In this document: one piece after another, positions 55,468 to 64,000 of the stretch
Layout: every line of letters begins with the position of its first letter
Numbering within the stretch: position 1 is the stretch's first letter
Assembly: GCF_014695375.1 (NCBI RefSeq)
Contig: NZ_JACJOG010000057.1
Coordinates: 1 to 64,000 of the forward strand
Source: Coleofasciculus sp. FACHB-T130
GTDB taxonomy: Bacteria; Cyanobacteriota; Cyanobacteriia; Cyanobacteriales; FACHB-T130
DNA length: 64,000 bases
Direction of reading: 5' to 3'
Notes under the pieces: model-generated
What the model was told of the DNA's origin: nothing
The model's input: only the letters and a program-made list of their open reading frames with translations
Databases searched by the model: none
Translations under genes and position numbers: made by a program

Positions 55468-56499
55468 CTACTTGCAGGCAGCTTCCAGGGTTTGCAGATT
55501 TTGCTTCATCGCGGTGAAATAATGCTCCGGAGTCAGGGGGCCATTTTCCAGAGGATCGATGGTTCTCAGGGTTAATTTCAAGTCGGTAGAGAGACTTTCA
55601 AGCAATTTATTGTCAGTTCCTGGTTCGCCAAGTAGGGCTTTAACATTGTACTTTTTCACTGCCCCAACCGCCTTTTGGATGTCAGCAGGCGAAAGGTTAT
55701 CTTCGGGAATCTGAACTACTGCAACTTGTTGAAGCTGGTAGCGCTGAGCAATGTAAGGATAGGCATCGTGGAAAGTGACATAAGTACAACCGCGATAGGG
55801 TTGCAGACGCTGCTGAAATTCTTTGTCTAGCGCCTCCAGTTGCTGAATGTAGGCGGTGGCGTTTGCTTGATAAGTCGCTTTGTTCTCAGGATTGGCTGCA
55901 ATTAAACCATCCCGAATATTCTCTACTTGCTGTTTTGCTCGGACTGGATCGAGCCAAACGTGAGGATTACCTTCTGCATGGTCGTGTTCTTCTGCCTTTG
56001 CACCGGCTTCTCCCTCGTGGTTGTGGTCTTCGTGGCTAGCTGCTTGACCATTCACCACGGGTGAGGCGTCTTCTAAGGCGTTAATGCTTTTACTACTATC
56101 AATTTCTTTAATCTGAGCGTTTCCAGAATTTTTGATAGTTTCTTGAAGAAATTCTTCCAAGCCGAAGCCATTTTTTACCAGCACATCTGCTTGGGCGATC
56201 GCTTGTACGTTTGCGGGTGTCGCTTGATACTCATGCACTTCCGAGCCTGGTGACACTAAAATTTCTACCTGCGCTTTGTTACCCGCAACTGCCTTGGTAA
56301 ACCAATAAATCGGCAAAAACGTTGCCACTACCCGTGGAGACTTCGGATTCTGCGCTGCTACTGGCGACTGCGGTGAAGCACTCTGCTGTGGGGATGGGAC
56401 AGAAGTATTTGATGAGGTACACCCAGCAGCGAACACTGGCAGCAGTAATAAAGGTAGGGCAAGCTTGCTCGAATAATGTCGGATTCTAAGGCACGTCAC
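55468..56499 (-). CDS. znuA: Zinc-binding lipoprotein of the ZnuACB importer
   Basis: The 343-residue lipoprotein has a lipobox (VFAAGCTSS), the cluster A-I fold start (RVVATFLPIYWFTKAVAG) and the metal-site His in GSEVHEY. A His/Asp/Glu-rich loop (HEDHNHEGEAG, EEHDHAEGNPHVWLDP) is typical for zinc rather than manganese proteins of this family. It captures periplasmic zinc and delivers it to ZnuB. The GTG start follows GGAGA. A Zur-like box lies 70 bases upstream, so expression should rise under zinc shortage. Confidence 0.94.
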   Translation of the reverse strand: MTCLRIRHYSSKLALPLLLLPVFAAGCTSSNTSVPSPQQSASPQSPVAAQNPKSPRVVATFLPIYWFTKAVAGNKAQVEILVSPGSEVHEYQATPANVQAIAQADVLVKNGFGLEEFLQETIKNSGNAQIKEIDSSKSINALEDASPVVNGQAASHEDHNHEGEAGAKAEEHDHAEGNPHVWLDPVRAKQQVENIRDGLIAANPENKATYQANATAYIQQLEALDKEFQQRLQPYRGCTYVTFHDAYPYIAQRYQLQQVAVVQIPEDNLSPADIQKAVGAVKKYNVKALLGEPGTDNKLLESLSTDLKLTLRTIDPLENGPLTPEHYFTAMKQNLQTLEAACK

Positions 56500-56568
56500 G
56501 GTTTATCTCCTGATTGACGGTGGAAGTGTCAATCTACTTTTTTTGAGAATGAGTCTTGTTTTAATATT

Positions 56569-56585
56569 ATGAGAATAATTCTCAT
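56569..56585. promoter_or_regulatory. Zur/Fur-family box upstream of znuA
   Basis: The 17-base palindrome ATGAGAATAATTCTCAT contains a perfect 7-1-7 repeat TGAGAAT-A-ATTCTCA. It lies in the divergent region between znuA (70 bases away) and the porin (250 bases away). This matches the general form of cyanobacterial Fur-family boxes. The position next to zinc uptake genes favours Zur, though Fur cannot be excluded from sequence. Confidence 0.75.
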
Positions 56586-56834
56586 TTTAGTATGATATTG
56601 CTGCCGATAGTTGAGTTTTGACTGGTAAATGCCATCAGGGGGGATTGTAAAAGTTGGAGAAATCTTGTCTCTTAAGTGTTTAAAAGCAAAATTTCTCAGC
56701 AGCAACGGATGCTTTTCATTGGAAAAAGGCAATTTATAAGCAAAATTCAGCAAAATTGTCAATAAATTGTCTTTAGCAAACTGTAGAGCAGTCAGTCGCT
56801 GCGGAGAATCTTGAAAGGGTGTCAGGAGTGAGAA

Positions 56835-58859
56835 ATGAAATTTAAAAACCTGTGGAATGCGCTGCTGGTAAGCCCAGCAGTGTTCGGTGCAATGCTGTTA
56901 ACGGATGCGGGGGCATTCGCAACGGAAACCCCGGCGGTGATGGAAGTTAAGGAGAACGCAATCGAGGATGCGATCGCTCCCACTCTCCCAATCAAGGAGG
57001 ATCAAGAGGAATCTCAAGCGTTACATCAAAAAAATGAAGAATTGGAATCAAACTCGGTAGCCGTCGCAGCTGCCCTAATTACCACTTCTGAGATCAAGCT
57101 GGACGAGACATCTGCTGTCAAGGTAGAAACACCCGCATCAGAGGCGATCGCGCCAAATCAGTCAACAGTGACGGATTTAGCCCAAATCCCAGCTACCACC
57201 CCAACATCAGTGACGGCTGATGCCGATGTTTTAGAACAAATCGATGTTTATACCAATCCAGAGGGCGCGGATAGTTCTCTGGATAGTTCTCTAGAACAAG
57301 TCACGAATGTTTCCCAACTGCAAGACGTAGAACCGACAGATTGGGCGTATGAAGCGTTGCGATCGCTTGTCGAACGTTACGGTTGTATTGCAGGATATCC
57401 CGATGGCACCTTTCGCGGCAACCGGGCACTCAGCCGGTATGAATTTGCCGCCGGTTTGAATGCTTGTCTGCAACAAATCGAGAAATTGATTGCCGCCAGT
57501 TCGGCAGATTTCGTCACCAAAGCGGATTTAACTACATTACAGCGACTGATTGATGAATTTGGCGCGGAATTGGCGACATTGCGGACGCGCGTTGATAATT
57601 TAGAAGATCGCACCGCTTTTCTGGAAAGCCATCAATTTTCCACCACCACCAAATTACAGGGAGAAGCGATCTTTGCGCTGGCAGGGATTTTCAAGGGAGA
57701 AGATGCGACTGGCGATGAGATCGACGATGTAGCGATTTTTGGTCATCGGACCCGTCTGAATTTTGAAACCAGCTTCACCGGGAAAGATGTGCTGAGAACA
57801 CGACTGCAAGCGGAAGGACTCGGTTCTCTTACCGAACGCACTTTGACACCAGAAGGCAACCTGTTTTTCTCAGGTGATACCGACAGTAATGTTTTCGTGG
57901 ATGCGTTTCTTTACGCTTTCCCCATCGGTGAGAGAACAGAAGTGGTAGTTGCGGCAAATGCAGGTGCGGCGGATGACTTTACCGATACCGTCAACTTCCT
58001 CGACGGTGATGGTACAACTGGGGCACTCTCTACTTTTGGAACGCGCCCGCCGATTTATTACCTAGCAGAAGGTGCTGGAGTTGGACTAAGGCAGCAGTTG
58101 GGCGATCGCTTTGAACTCAGCTTAGGCTATTTAGCAGGGGACGCCGCTAACCCGGAAGAAGATGGTGGTTTGTTCAATGGCCCTTATGGTGCCTTGGCAC
58201 AGCTATTGATCAAGCCAAGCGATCGCTTGAAGCTGGGCTTGACGTACATTCATTCCTACAACAACAATGACACCGGCACTGGTAGCAATCTCGCAAATTT
58301 CCAGGGCGGACTTGCCCGCTTCTTCGATACCGATATTGACGGTAGTTCAGTCGGCGGGGGTTTAACTAACTTAGGGTTCAGCACCAATCTCCCCGTGATC
58401 AGCAATTCTTATGGGGTAGAGTTATCTTGGCAACTGAGCGATCGCTTTGTTTTGGGTGGCTGGGTTGGCTACACCAACACGCGCAACCTCTCCACTTTAG
58501 GCGGACTCATTGAGCGTGGCAAAGTTGACATCTGGAACTGGGCTGTCACCTTAGCCTTCCCAGATTTGGGTAAACAAGGCAACTTGGCTGGCATTATCGT
58601 TGGGATGGAGCCGAAAGTCACTAACTCAACCATCGATATCAATCCCGGCGCAGTCGCCGCATTAACCGCAGCAGGCATCCCCACCCCGCCAGTGGGAGAC
58701 AATGACGATACTTCACTGCACATTGAAGCGTTCTATCAGTATCAATTGACAGACAATATCGCCATCACACCTGGGGTTATCTGGCTTACTGCTCCCGACC
58801 ACAATAATCGTAACGATGATATTGTGATCGGCACTATCCGCACCACGTTTACATTCTAG
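56835..58859 (+). CDS. SLH-domain outer-membrane porin next to the zinc importer
   Basis: The 674-residue protein has a signal peptide (ending AFATE), a long acidic and Thr/Ala-rich linker, and one SLH domain at about residues 155-215 (VEPTDWAYEALRSLVERYG, LSRYEFAAGLNACLQQ). A coiled coil (about 225-260) follows, then a beta-barrel ending in Phe (IRTTFTF). It is of the same type as the gene at 12696 and belongs to the OprB/SomB group named iron uptake porins. It diverges from znuA across a Zur-like box, which suggests that it may help zinc across the outer membrane. The ATG follows GGAGTGAGAA. Confidence 0.9.
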   Translation: MKFKNLWNALLVSPAVFGAMLLTDAGAFATETPAVMEVKENAIEDAIAPTLPIKEDQEESQALHQKNEELESNSVAVAAALITTSEIKLDETSAVKVETPASEAIAPNQSTVTDLAQIPATTPTSVTADADVLEQIDVYTNPEGADSSLDSSLEQVTNVSQLQDVEPTDWAYEALRSLVERYGCIAGYPDGTFRGNRALSRYEFAAGLNACLQQIEKLIAASSADFVTKADLTTLQRLIDEFGAELATLRTRVDNLEDRTAFLESHQFSTTTKLQGEAIFALAGIFKGEDATGDEIDDVAIFGHRTRLNFETSFTGKDVLRTRLQAEGLGSLTERTLTPEGNLFFSGDTDSNVFVDAFLYAFPIGERTEVVVAANAGAADDFTDTVNFLDGDGTTGALSTFGTRPPIYYLAEGAGVGLRQQLGDRFELSLGYLAGDAANPEEDGGLFNGPYGALAQLLIKPSDRLKLGLTYIHSYNNNDTGTGSNLANFQGGLARFFDTDIDGSSVGGGLTNLGFSTNLPVISNSYGVELSWQLSDRFVLGGWVGYTNTRNLSTLGGLIERGKVDIWNWAVTLAFPDLGKQGNLAGIIVGMEPKVTNSTIDINPGAVAALTAAGIPTPPVGDNDDTSLHIEAFYQYQLTDNIAITPGVIWLTAPDHNNRNDDIVIGTIRTTFTF

Positions 58860-58982
58860 TGAAGCGCCATTAGTCATTAGTCATTCGTGATTGGCAGAAC
58901 GCCACGCTTTGCTTGCGGGGTAGCGTTCCTCTTAACTGGGGATATTCAATCAGATTCAGTCCTAAAGGATTCTTAAAGGCGA

Positions 58983-59010
58983 GATCCCCGACTTCTCTAA
59001 GTCAGGGATC
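58983..59010. repeat. Dispersed palindromic repeat
   Basis: GATCCCCGACTT and AAGTCAGGGATC form an imperfect hairpin. Units with the core AAGTCGGGGATC are scattered in many cyanobacterial genomes. Flanking DNA (58860-59052) has no gene. Confidence 0.6.
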
Positions 59011-59052
59011 TGAAGGGAAGGCCTTGCGATATGACTAATGACTAGTCACCGC

Positions 59053-59084
59053 TGAAAAAAAACCAGCTGATGTGGCAGCTGGTT
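59053..59084 (-). terminator. Rho-independent terminator of the NFACT gene
   Basis: On the minus strand AACCAGCTG pairs with CAGCTGGTT around six bases and is followed by eight T. It lies about 150 bases after the NFACT stop. On the plus strand it has no T-tract and would serve the porin poorly. Confidence 0.8.
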
Positions 59085-59232
59085 GAACAAAATCTTTATT
59101 TTTGTTGTCGTTAATCCGAGGAAATCCAGAGCTGCGCGTTCCCATCCGCCAGCCGTAAGATTTCTTTAATATTTACTGTAACAGGAAATACACATTTTTT
59201 GAAAGAAATATTTACATTTTTTTGTAAACTTC

Positions 59233-61053
59233 TTACCTTAGATAGTTGATTCCTGTTTGAGGACTCCCCCAGATAATGCGCTCCTGCTTATAAATAGCGA
59301 TTCCCGGTTTAGCACCCTTGGGTTTGTAGACGTGCTTGGGTTCCGTGTAGACAACTGGCACGCGATCGCTTTGTCTGGCGCGGCTGTAATAGGAAATTAA
59401 ATCGGCGGCAAATTGCAAATCGGCTTCTTCTGGGACAGAACCCGGAGCGACACGCAGCAATCCATGACTTCCTGGAATTTCCTGCGTGTGAAACCAGAGG
59501 TCATAGTCTCCAGCCATCCGAAAGGTTAGCTGGTCGTTCTGGCGGTTATTGCGCCCAATCAATAACTCAAAGCCGCTGGGTGTTTGGTAACGATAAGGGT
59601 GGCTTCCCTCCTCGTCCCTACGGATGCGGTTGTCCGGATCTTGTAGATACTGCTGCTGTATCAGCTCATCGCGGATTTCTAAAAGCGTTTGTAAATCTTC
59701 TGGGTCATCGTAAGAATCCAGCTGAGTTAGGCTAGCTTCCACTTGCTCCAAGTAGTCTATTTCCGTTTGCACCTCGTTAAGTAACGGTTCAACGGCTGAG
59801 CGAGCGCGTTTCAGCTTCTGATGCCGCTTGTAGAGGGATTGGGCATTTTGGACGGCATTTTTTTCAGGGTCGAGGGGAATTGTGACAGGTTTGTCGGTGT
59901 CAAAATCATTGAGGTCAATTGACTTCATCCCTGGTTCCCAGTTCTGAAGGTAAGCCATCAGCAAATCTGCCTGTTGCCGATATTGGTCTGCTTGATCGGA
60001 TTGCTGCAAGCGTTCCGTAAAAGTAGACGCCTTCAAGCGTAATTTTTCCAGAACGTTGTTGAGTTTCTGGCTCAACTGATGATGAATCTGGTTAAATTCT
60101 TGTTGATTGAGCCGATCGGTGTAGTAGCGGTTGAGTAATTCTTGGATTGATTCAGCAGGCTTAACAATGCCCCAGCCCAAGACGTTGTATCCTTCAGGTG
60201 TCCAGCCGGGATGAAAAACTGCCCCAGTCTCCTTATGCGTCACGAGTGTCGTAGGCGAGGGGATAGAAGACTGAGAGGATTGGCTTTTCAGAATTGCTTG
60301 CAGCCATTCTTGCCATCGGAGAAATAATGCGTCCCAGTCAGATTGTGTGAGGGTATCGGTCGATTGCTCTGGATCTAGACCAGCGGCTTGTACCATTGAG
60401 ACAACCAGCGCTGGACTCAAACCCCGGTAATTTTTCAGCATCTGACGCCGCAGTGCTGCGGGAATTAAACTCAGCCGTTCTTGCCAGCGTTCTTGAGATT
60501 CGCTTAAAGTCGGGATGGTTGCAGTGAGGGCGGGTGGAGATTCGTAGGGCTGTCCGGTCAGGATGGTACGGACGCTAGATTGTTGGGCGTTGACTTGATG
60601 GGCGGCGGTGACAATCAGGTTGTCTGCACCTGTAAGGATGACGTTACTGTATTTGCCCATGATTTCAACGTACAGGTGCCAGATAGCCGGATCTCCAGGC
60701 CGTCTGGCAAATTGTAAATCTATCACTCGTTCCCAAGGTGCGATCGCTGAAGGTGTATTCGCGTCAGCGCTACTCGCTTCTATCGCCACCAAGGCAAAGC
60801 CCCCCAACTGATGTCGTAACTGGTCGCTGAAGGTAAATGTATCTGGCGTGCGGGGGGGTGGATCGCCAATGCAAACACGCGCTGCTTGCGGATGCCAAGA
60901 AACTGTCAGCCAACTCCGCCGCTTCAGGGTTCGCAGGGCTATGGAAATTGTAAAGCGATCGCGCTGATAAACTTGTTCCAGCCGCGCCGGTATCCACTCA
61001 GCACGCAGCTCAGAACAAGCGGCAGTTAAGGTAGTAAAGTCAACGAGTTGCAC
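59233..61053 (-). CDS. RqcH/NFACT ribosome quality control protein (FbpA-like)
   Basis: The 606-residue protein has the NFACT domains in order: NFACT-N (about 1-250; MQLVDFTTLTAACSELRAEW, VEIMGKYSNVIL), a long coiled-coil middle (about 300-450), and NFACT-R near 500-600 (YRYQTPSGFELLIGRNNRQN, DLWFHTQEIPGSHGLLRV). Bacterial RqcH binds obstructed 50S subunits and adds alanine tails to stalled chains. Older names are fibronectin-binding FbpA. The GTG start gives the conserved beginning. The gene is monocistronic. Confidence 0.93.
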   Translation of the reverse strand: MQLVDFTTLTAACSELRAEWIPARLEQVYQRDRFTISIALRTLKRRSWLTVSWHPQAARVCIGDPPPRTPDTFTFSDQLRHQLGGFALVAIEASSADANTPSAIAPWERVIDLQFARRPGDPAIWHLYVEIMGKYSNVILTGADNLIVTAAHQVNAQQSSVRTILTGQPYESPPALTATIPTLSESQERWQERLSLIPAALRRQMLKNYRGLSPALVVSMVQAAGLDPEQSTDTLTQSDWDALFLRWQEWLQAILKSQSSQSSIPSPTTLVTHKETGAVFHPGWTPEGYNVLGWGIVKPAESIQELLNRYYTDRLNQQEFNQIHHQLSQKLNNVLEKLRLKASTFTERLQQSDQADQYRQQADLLMAYLQNWEPGMKSIDLNDFDTDKPVTIPLDPEKNAVQNAQSLYKRHQKLKRARSAVEPLLNEVQTEIDYLEQVEASLTQLDSYDDPEDLQTLLEIRDELIQQQYLQDPDNRIRRDEEGSHPYRYQTPSGFELLIGRNNRQNDQLTFRMAGDYDLWFHTQEIPGSHGLLRVAPGSVPEEADLQFAADLISYYSRARQSDRVPVVYTEPKHVYKPKGAKPGIAIYKQERIIWGSPQTGINYLR

Positions 61054-61128
61054 GCGCGATCGGTATTTTTTGTAAAGATTTCGAGGAGCGGTCTCTTTCT
61101 ATCCTCTCAGTTTCAGGCTACTTCCGAC

Positions 61129-61169
61129 AAAAAAACGCACAAAGCTATTTTAAAGGAGCTTTGTGCGTT
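61129..61169 (-). terminator. Rho-independent terminator of the second PEP-CTERM gene
   Basis: On the minus strand AACGCACAAAGCT pairs perfectly over 13 bases with AGCTTTGTGCGTT around a 10-base loop, followed by seven T. It lies 37 bases after the PEP-CTERM stop. Confidence 0.93.
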
Positions 61170-61205
61170 AATGAGTATCACCCGTTTCTGTTGAGACACA
61201 TTGGC

Positions 61206-62018
61206 TTAGACAGATTGGCGACGGCGACGAGTTTTTAAGCCGAGTGCGATCGCGCCCAAGGTCAATCCTAGCGTCGCGCTGGGTTCTGGAACGCTCTGTT
61301 GGTTTTTCCAGTCATCGGTCGTCCCAACTTTGATTTGGTAGGCGAGATTGGATTGGGTAGGGATTTTTCCCGTCCAACTCATAATTGAATTCCCTGTAAG
61401 GCTGAAACTCCCCGATACATCGCCGATCCGAAGATATTGCACTCCCCCCTTCACATCCTCAAAAATATTGCCATTGGCATCCTTGTACCAGGTTGTGCAA
61501 TTAGGACTCAAGGTACATGAAACGCTAGAAGTTTCGGCGATGGACTTCATACCCGACGCATCTTTCAGCAATAAGTCTTTGACCGTCATGCTGCTATTCG
61601 TGTTATTTGCTCTAGTGCGGACAAAGATATCTGTGACGCCTTGGGTAAATTTCGATGTGTAATCGTAAGCTAAAGTTTGGTTTCCAACTTTATAAGTAAC
61701 GATCTTTGTGAGTGCGTCGTAAGCCAGAGTGAGAGCATCCACTCTTCCGCTTTGCCAGTAATTTGAACCTGTTAATTCCTGTTGTTTCTGTACTGTAAAA
61801 TTAGTGCTGCCAGTATCATCGTGCAGATCGAGTTCGTAAGTGCTGTTATTGATACTGCCAATCCGGCCCTCCGCAACAAACAATAAATCTACATTTAAAT
61901 CTTTAAAGGCTTGGTCAGTTTCTAGATAACTTAAAGAAATTGCTTTTGCGTGGGTGGCAGTCGATAATATCCCTAAAGTGGCAACGAATAATCCAATAAG
62001 TGTTTTACGAATAGCCAT
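61206..62018 (-). CDS. PEP-CTERM sorted secreted protein
   Basis: The 270-residue exported protein has a signal peptide (MAIRKTLIGLFVATLG, cleavage near AKA), a beta-rich domain with many Asn, Thr and Ser, two Cys in SVSCTLSPNCTTWY that may form a disulfide, and a C-terminal PEP-CTERM signal (VPEPSATLGL, hydrophobic helix, RRRRQ). The middle (YLETDQAFKDLNVDLLFVAE) may belong to one of the choice-of-anchor families. It is probably exosortase-processed and surface-associated. The start at 62018 follows AGGGA. A longer form adds 11 polar residues. Confidence 0.85.
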   Translation of the reverse strand: MAIRKTLIGLFVATLGILSTATHAKAISLSYLETDQAFKDLNVDLLFVAEGRIGSINNSTYELDLHDDTGSTNFTVQKQQELTGSNYWQSGRVDALTLAYDALTKIVTYKVGNQTLAYDYTSKFTQGVTDIFVRTRANNTNSSMTVKDLLLKDASGMKSIAETSSVSCTLSPNCTTWYKDANGNIFEDVKGGVQYLRIGDVSGSFSLTGNSIMSWTGKIPTQSNLAYQIKVGTTDDWKNQQSVPEPSATLGLTLGAIALGLKTRRRRQSV

Positions 62019-62741
62019 TTTTTTATTCCCTGGTTTGGGTAAGTGAAGCACGGTATATCAGGATTTTTCTTTACTTCCCCGCTTGCCGTGCTTTGGTTGG
62101 CGCTACTTTTTTAGCATAAATTACTCATGCCAATGACCGCTACTAAAAGTAGCCTATTTTACGGAAACTTTATCGCTGTGGTTTATATTTTGAAGTTATG
62201 GAAAAACCTAGATAAAAGTATTTTGTTTTCGATAGTTTGGGATGTCAAAAAATCTTTGTTTCCATAAAAACACGGTAGTTGTTTTTATGGAAATGGTGAA
62301 AAAGCGGATTAATTGTAATTCTACGGATAAGCGCTCTATGTAAAATCTCGTAAATAGTTGCAACCATCCATCCTCTGGTAGAATTTGATTTTTATGGGCA
62401 TACAAAGAAATACTTCCCACCCTGTGAACGAAGAGCGATTCCACGGACAATCGTGAAGCGATCGCGTCCCTCAAGCTGTTCCAGTCATGCTGGATATCTA
62501 TTTCACAACCAGCGCCAAGAGAAATGAATTAAGTTGAATTTGTGCAGTTGAATGTTAACGCAACTGTCAAACCTGCCTCTGCCTTTCGGAATAGATAATA
62601 GAGGTAAAAGGGAAAAAAAAGCAGCGATCCCTTAAAAACGCGAGTTTTTGTGGATTTTAGGCTTGTAAGTCAAAAATTTTGTAGATAACATGGGAACTAG
62701 ACTTAAATAAGCTTTTTAGGCGGTTATGCCGCTAGTTTTTT
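62019..62741. other. Intergenic region with a 13-bp inverted repeat
   Basis: About 720 bases without a convincing gene. TTTCCATAAAAAC (62259-62271) and GTTTTTATGGAAA (62281-62293) are perfect complements around nine bases. Near 62101-62155 GCTACTTTTTTAGCA and GCTACTAAAAGTAGCC are related inverted sequences close to the PEP-CTERM promoter. Confidence 0.55.
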
Positions 62742-63008
62742 ATGGACATTCAGTTAATCAATATCGGTTTTGGTAACATCGTGTCTGCAAACCGAGTGGT
62801 TGCCATTGTCAGTCCAGAATCTGCGCCCATTAAACGGATTATCACCGACGCCAGAGATAGAGGGCAGTTGATTGATGCAACCTATGGGCGTCGCACTCGC
62901 GCGGTAATTATTACCGATTCCAGCCACATCATTCTCTCCGCCATTCAGCCTGAAACCGTTGCTCATCGCTTTGTGATTGGCAAAGACGTGAATGCCAGCA
63001 ACAATTAA
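62742..63008 (+). CDS. remA: RemA/DUF370 family regulator
   Basis: The 88-residue protein matches the DUF370/RemA family: [60 protein letters not shown]. In Bacillus RemA forms rings that bind DNA and activate matrix genes. The cyanobacterial role is not established. The position directly before gmk (31-base gap) is conserved in Firmicutes and cyanobacteria and supports the call. Confidence 0.93.
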   Translation: MDIQLINIGFGNIVSANRVVAIVSPESAPIKRIITDARDRGQLIDATYGRRTRAVIITDSSHIILSAIQPETVAHRFVIGKDVNASNN

Positions 63009-63039
63009 GGCAATAGGCATTTTCACGGGTGACAGGAGC

Positions 63040-63603
63040 ATGAAAACTGGCAGGCTGATTGTTTTGACTGGGCCGAGTGGCGTAGGCAAAGGTACTTTGC
63101 TGCGATCGCTCTTGCAGCGTCATCCGGAACTGTATTATTCTGTATCCGCGACGACTCGCGCCCCTCGTCCCGGCGAAATTGAGGGAAAACACTATTATTT
63201 TGTTAGCCGCAACCAGTTTGAGCAAATGCTGGAAGCTGGTGAATTACTGGAGTGGGCTGAGTTTGCTGGTAACTGTTATGGCACCCTACGACGACAAGTG
63301 GAGGAGCAAATCCAGCAGGGTCAGTGGGTGATATTAGAAATTGAACTAGAAGGGGCGCGGCAGATCAGACAAAATTTCCCAAGCGCCCTACAGATTTTTA
63401 TCCTACCGCCTTCCGTCAGCGAACTAGAAAATCGAATCCGAGGACGCGGGCAAGATTCAGAGGTAGCGATCGCGCGACGGCTTAACCGTGCCGAAGCCGA
63501 AATTGCTGCGGCGAGTGAATTCGATATTCAAATCATGAACGACGATCTGGAAAAAGCCCTGAATCGTATCGAAGCCGCTATCTTCACACCGGCAAGCTGT
63601 TGA
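63040..63603 (+). CDS. gmk: Guanylate kinase
   Basis: The 187-residue kinase converts GMP and ATP to GDP and ADP. The P-loop is [16 protein letters not shown], the GMP-binding segment is [20 protein letters not shown], and [12 protein letters not shown] is the lid region. The start at 63040 ([14 protein letters not shown]) follows GACAGGAG. A frame upstream would overlap remA and is unlikely. It probably shares a transcript with remA and ends at a clear terminator. Confidence 0.96.
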   Translation: MKTGRLIVLTGPSGVGKGTLLRSLLQRHPELYYSVSATTRAPRPGEIEGKHYYFVSRNQFEQMLEAGELLEWAEFAGNCYGTLRRQVEEQIQQGQWVILEIELEGARQIRQNFPSALQIFILPPSVSELENRIRGRGQDSEVAIARRLNRAEAEIAAASEFDIQIMNDDLEKALNRIEAAIFTPASC

Positions 63604-63625
63604 ATTTTTTCCCGCTTTAAATCAC

Positions 63626-63667
63626 AAAGGCGATCGCTTTCAGTTATAAAAGCGATCGCCTTTTTCT
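63626..63667 (+). terminator. Rho-independent terminator built on HIP1
   Basis: AAAGGCGATCGCTTT pairs with AAAGCGATCGCCTTT around an 8-base loop and is followed by further T. Both arms contain the HIP1 octamer GCGATCGC. It lies 22 bases after the gmk stop. Confidence 0.9.
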
Positions 63668-63858
63668 AGAGCTGGAAAATTGGAATAAAGATAAAAATTA
63701 GGCTCAAAAAGTTCCCTATTGACTCTTAAATATATCTTGAGATAGATATGGAATTTTTGATTGTAGGCAAGTCCGAAAAATCAGTTTGCATCATTGTGTT
63801 TAATAACATGCGGAAGGAAAACGACCTTCACAGACTGATTTAAAGGAAAAGAACTACT

Positions 63859-64000
63859 ATGCGCCTTGGATCTCTTAAAGTAATTGGTGGATGTGCCACA
63901 ACGGTTACGCTACTAGCCCTTGCAGTAGGTTTGTCCGTCCCCAAAAATTTAGCTGAACCTTCTCAAGATGGTAACAAATTTGCTCCCAGAACTGTCGCAC
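63859..64000 (+). CDS. Exported protein, truncated by the window edge
   Basis: The visible 47 residues begin MRLGSLKVIGGCATTVTLLA, a signal peptide with hydrophobic core to about residue 27, followed by a polar mature start (EPSQDGNKFAPRTVA). The ATG follows AAAGGAAAAG. The rest lies beyond position 64000, so no family can be given. Confidence 0.65.
   Translation, partial: MRLGSLKVIGGCATTVTLLALAVGLSVPKNLAEPSQDGNKFAPRTVA

Noticed and set aside
62208-62474. 88-codon minus-strand frame in the gap before remA
   Set aside because: It includes a perfect inverted repeat and HIP1 sites and has no protein-like features.

Overview
The window comes from a cyanobacterium, probably a filamentous or colonial non-model species. 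The evidence is the frequent HIP1 octamer GCGATCGC in genes and intergenic DNA, and many genes of cyanobacterial type: Psb32, DUF1815, DUF2839, the Npun_R2479-type HD protein, SLH/OprB 'iron uptake' porins, PEP-CTERM proteins, SmtA-type metallothionein and a fused MFS/spermidine synthase-like protein. The species cannot be fixed from the sequence alone. Most of the DNA looks like ordinary chromosome. The only mobile-element trace is a decayed IS982-like transposase near 0.8-1.3 kb.

Layout. 0-3 kb: small WGxxGxxG protein, IS fossil, PEP-CTERM/DUF4114 secreted protein. 3-12 kb: DNA polymerase I, an Rpn-type nuclease, a thermonuclease-like lipoprotein, a LapA-like membrane protein, phosphohexomutase, two overlapping unknown genes followed by tsaB. 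12-24 kb: SLH porin, oligopeptide ABC permease, HD metalloprotein, alpha/beta hydrolase, DUF1815, DUF2839, a degenerate DinG-like helicase, a large pentapeptide-repeat protein, tyrA. 24.4-26.9 kb: a compact three-gene operon, described below. 27-42 kb: voltage-gated K+ channel, cation antiporter, DUF427, dapB, cobH, psb32, rhomboid/DUF948/YtxH cluster, HhoA-like protease, DUF2127, spermidine synthase-like membrane protein. 43-52 kb: transketolase, fabF and acpP, an HdrB-like CCG protein, a two-component pair. 52.7-58.9 kb: tRNA-Phe and a zinc-homeostasis locus. 59-64 kb: RqcH/NFACT protein, a second PEP-CTERM protein, remA-gmk, and a secreted protein cut by the window edge.

Most interesting system: on the minus strand at 26889-24425, a TIGR04222-type membrane protein ends in a 57-residue Ser/Gly/Cys tail with nine cysteines in a 12-residue repeat. 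Six bases later comes a DUF692/MNIO iron oxidase, whose stop overlaps the start of a 199-residue partner protein. MNIO enzymes are known to modify cysteines of ribosomal peptides with the help of a partner protein. The inference is that this operon encodes a membrane-anchored protein whose Cys-rich tail is modified in the same way. The product and role are unknown.

Second system: a zinc locus with a metallothionein gene behind a 12-2-12 SmtB operator, a znuA-znuC-znuB importer with smtB inserted antisense between znuC and znuB, a Zur-like box upstream of znuA, and a divergent outer-membrane porin that may serve zinc entry. Several genes are followed by clear Rho-independent terminators, which help define transcription units.
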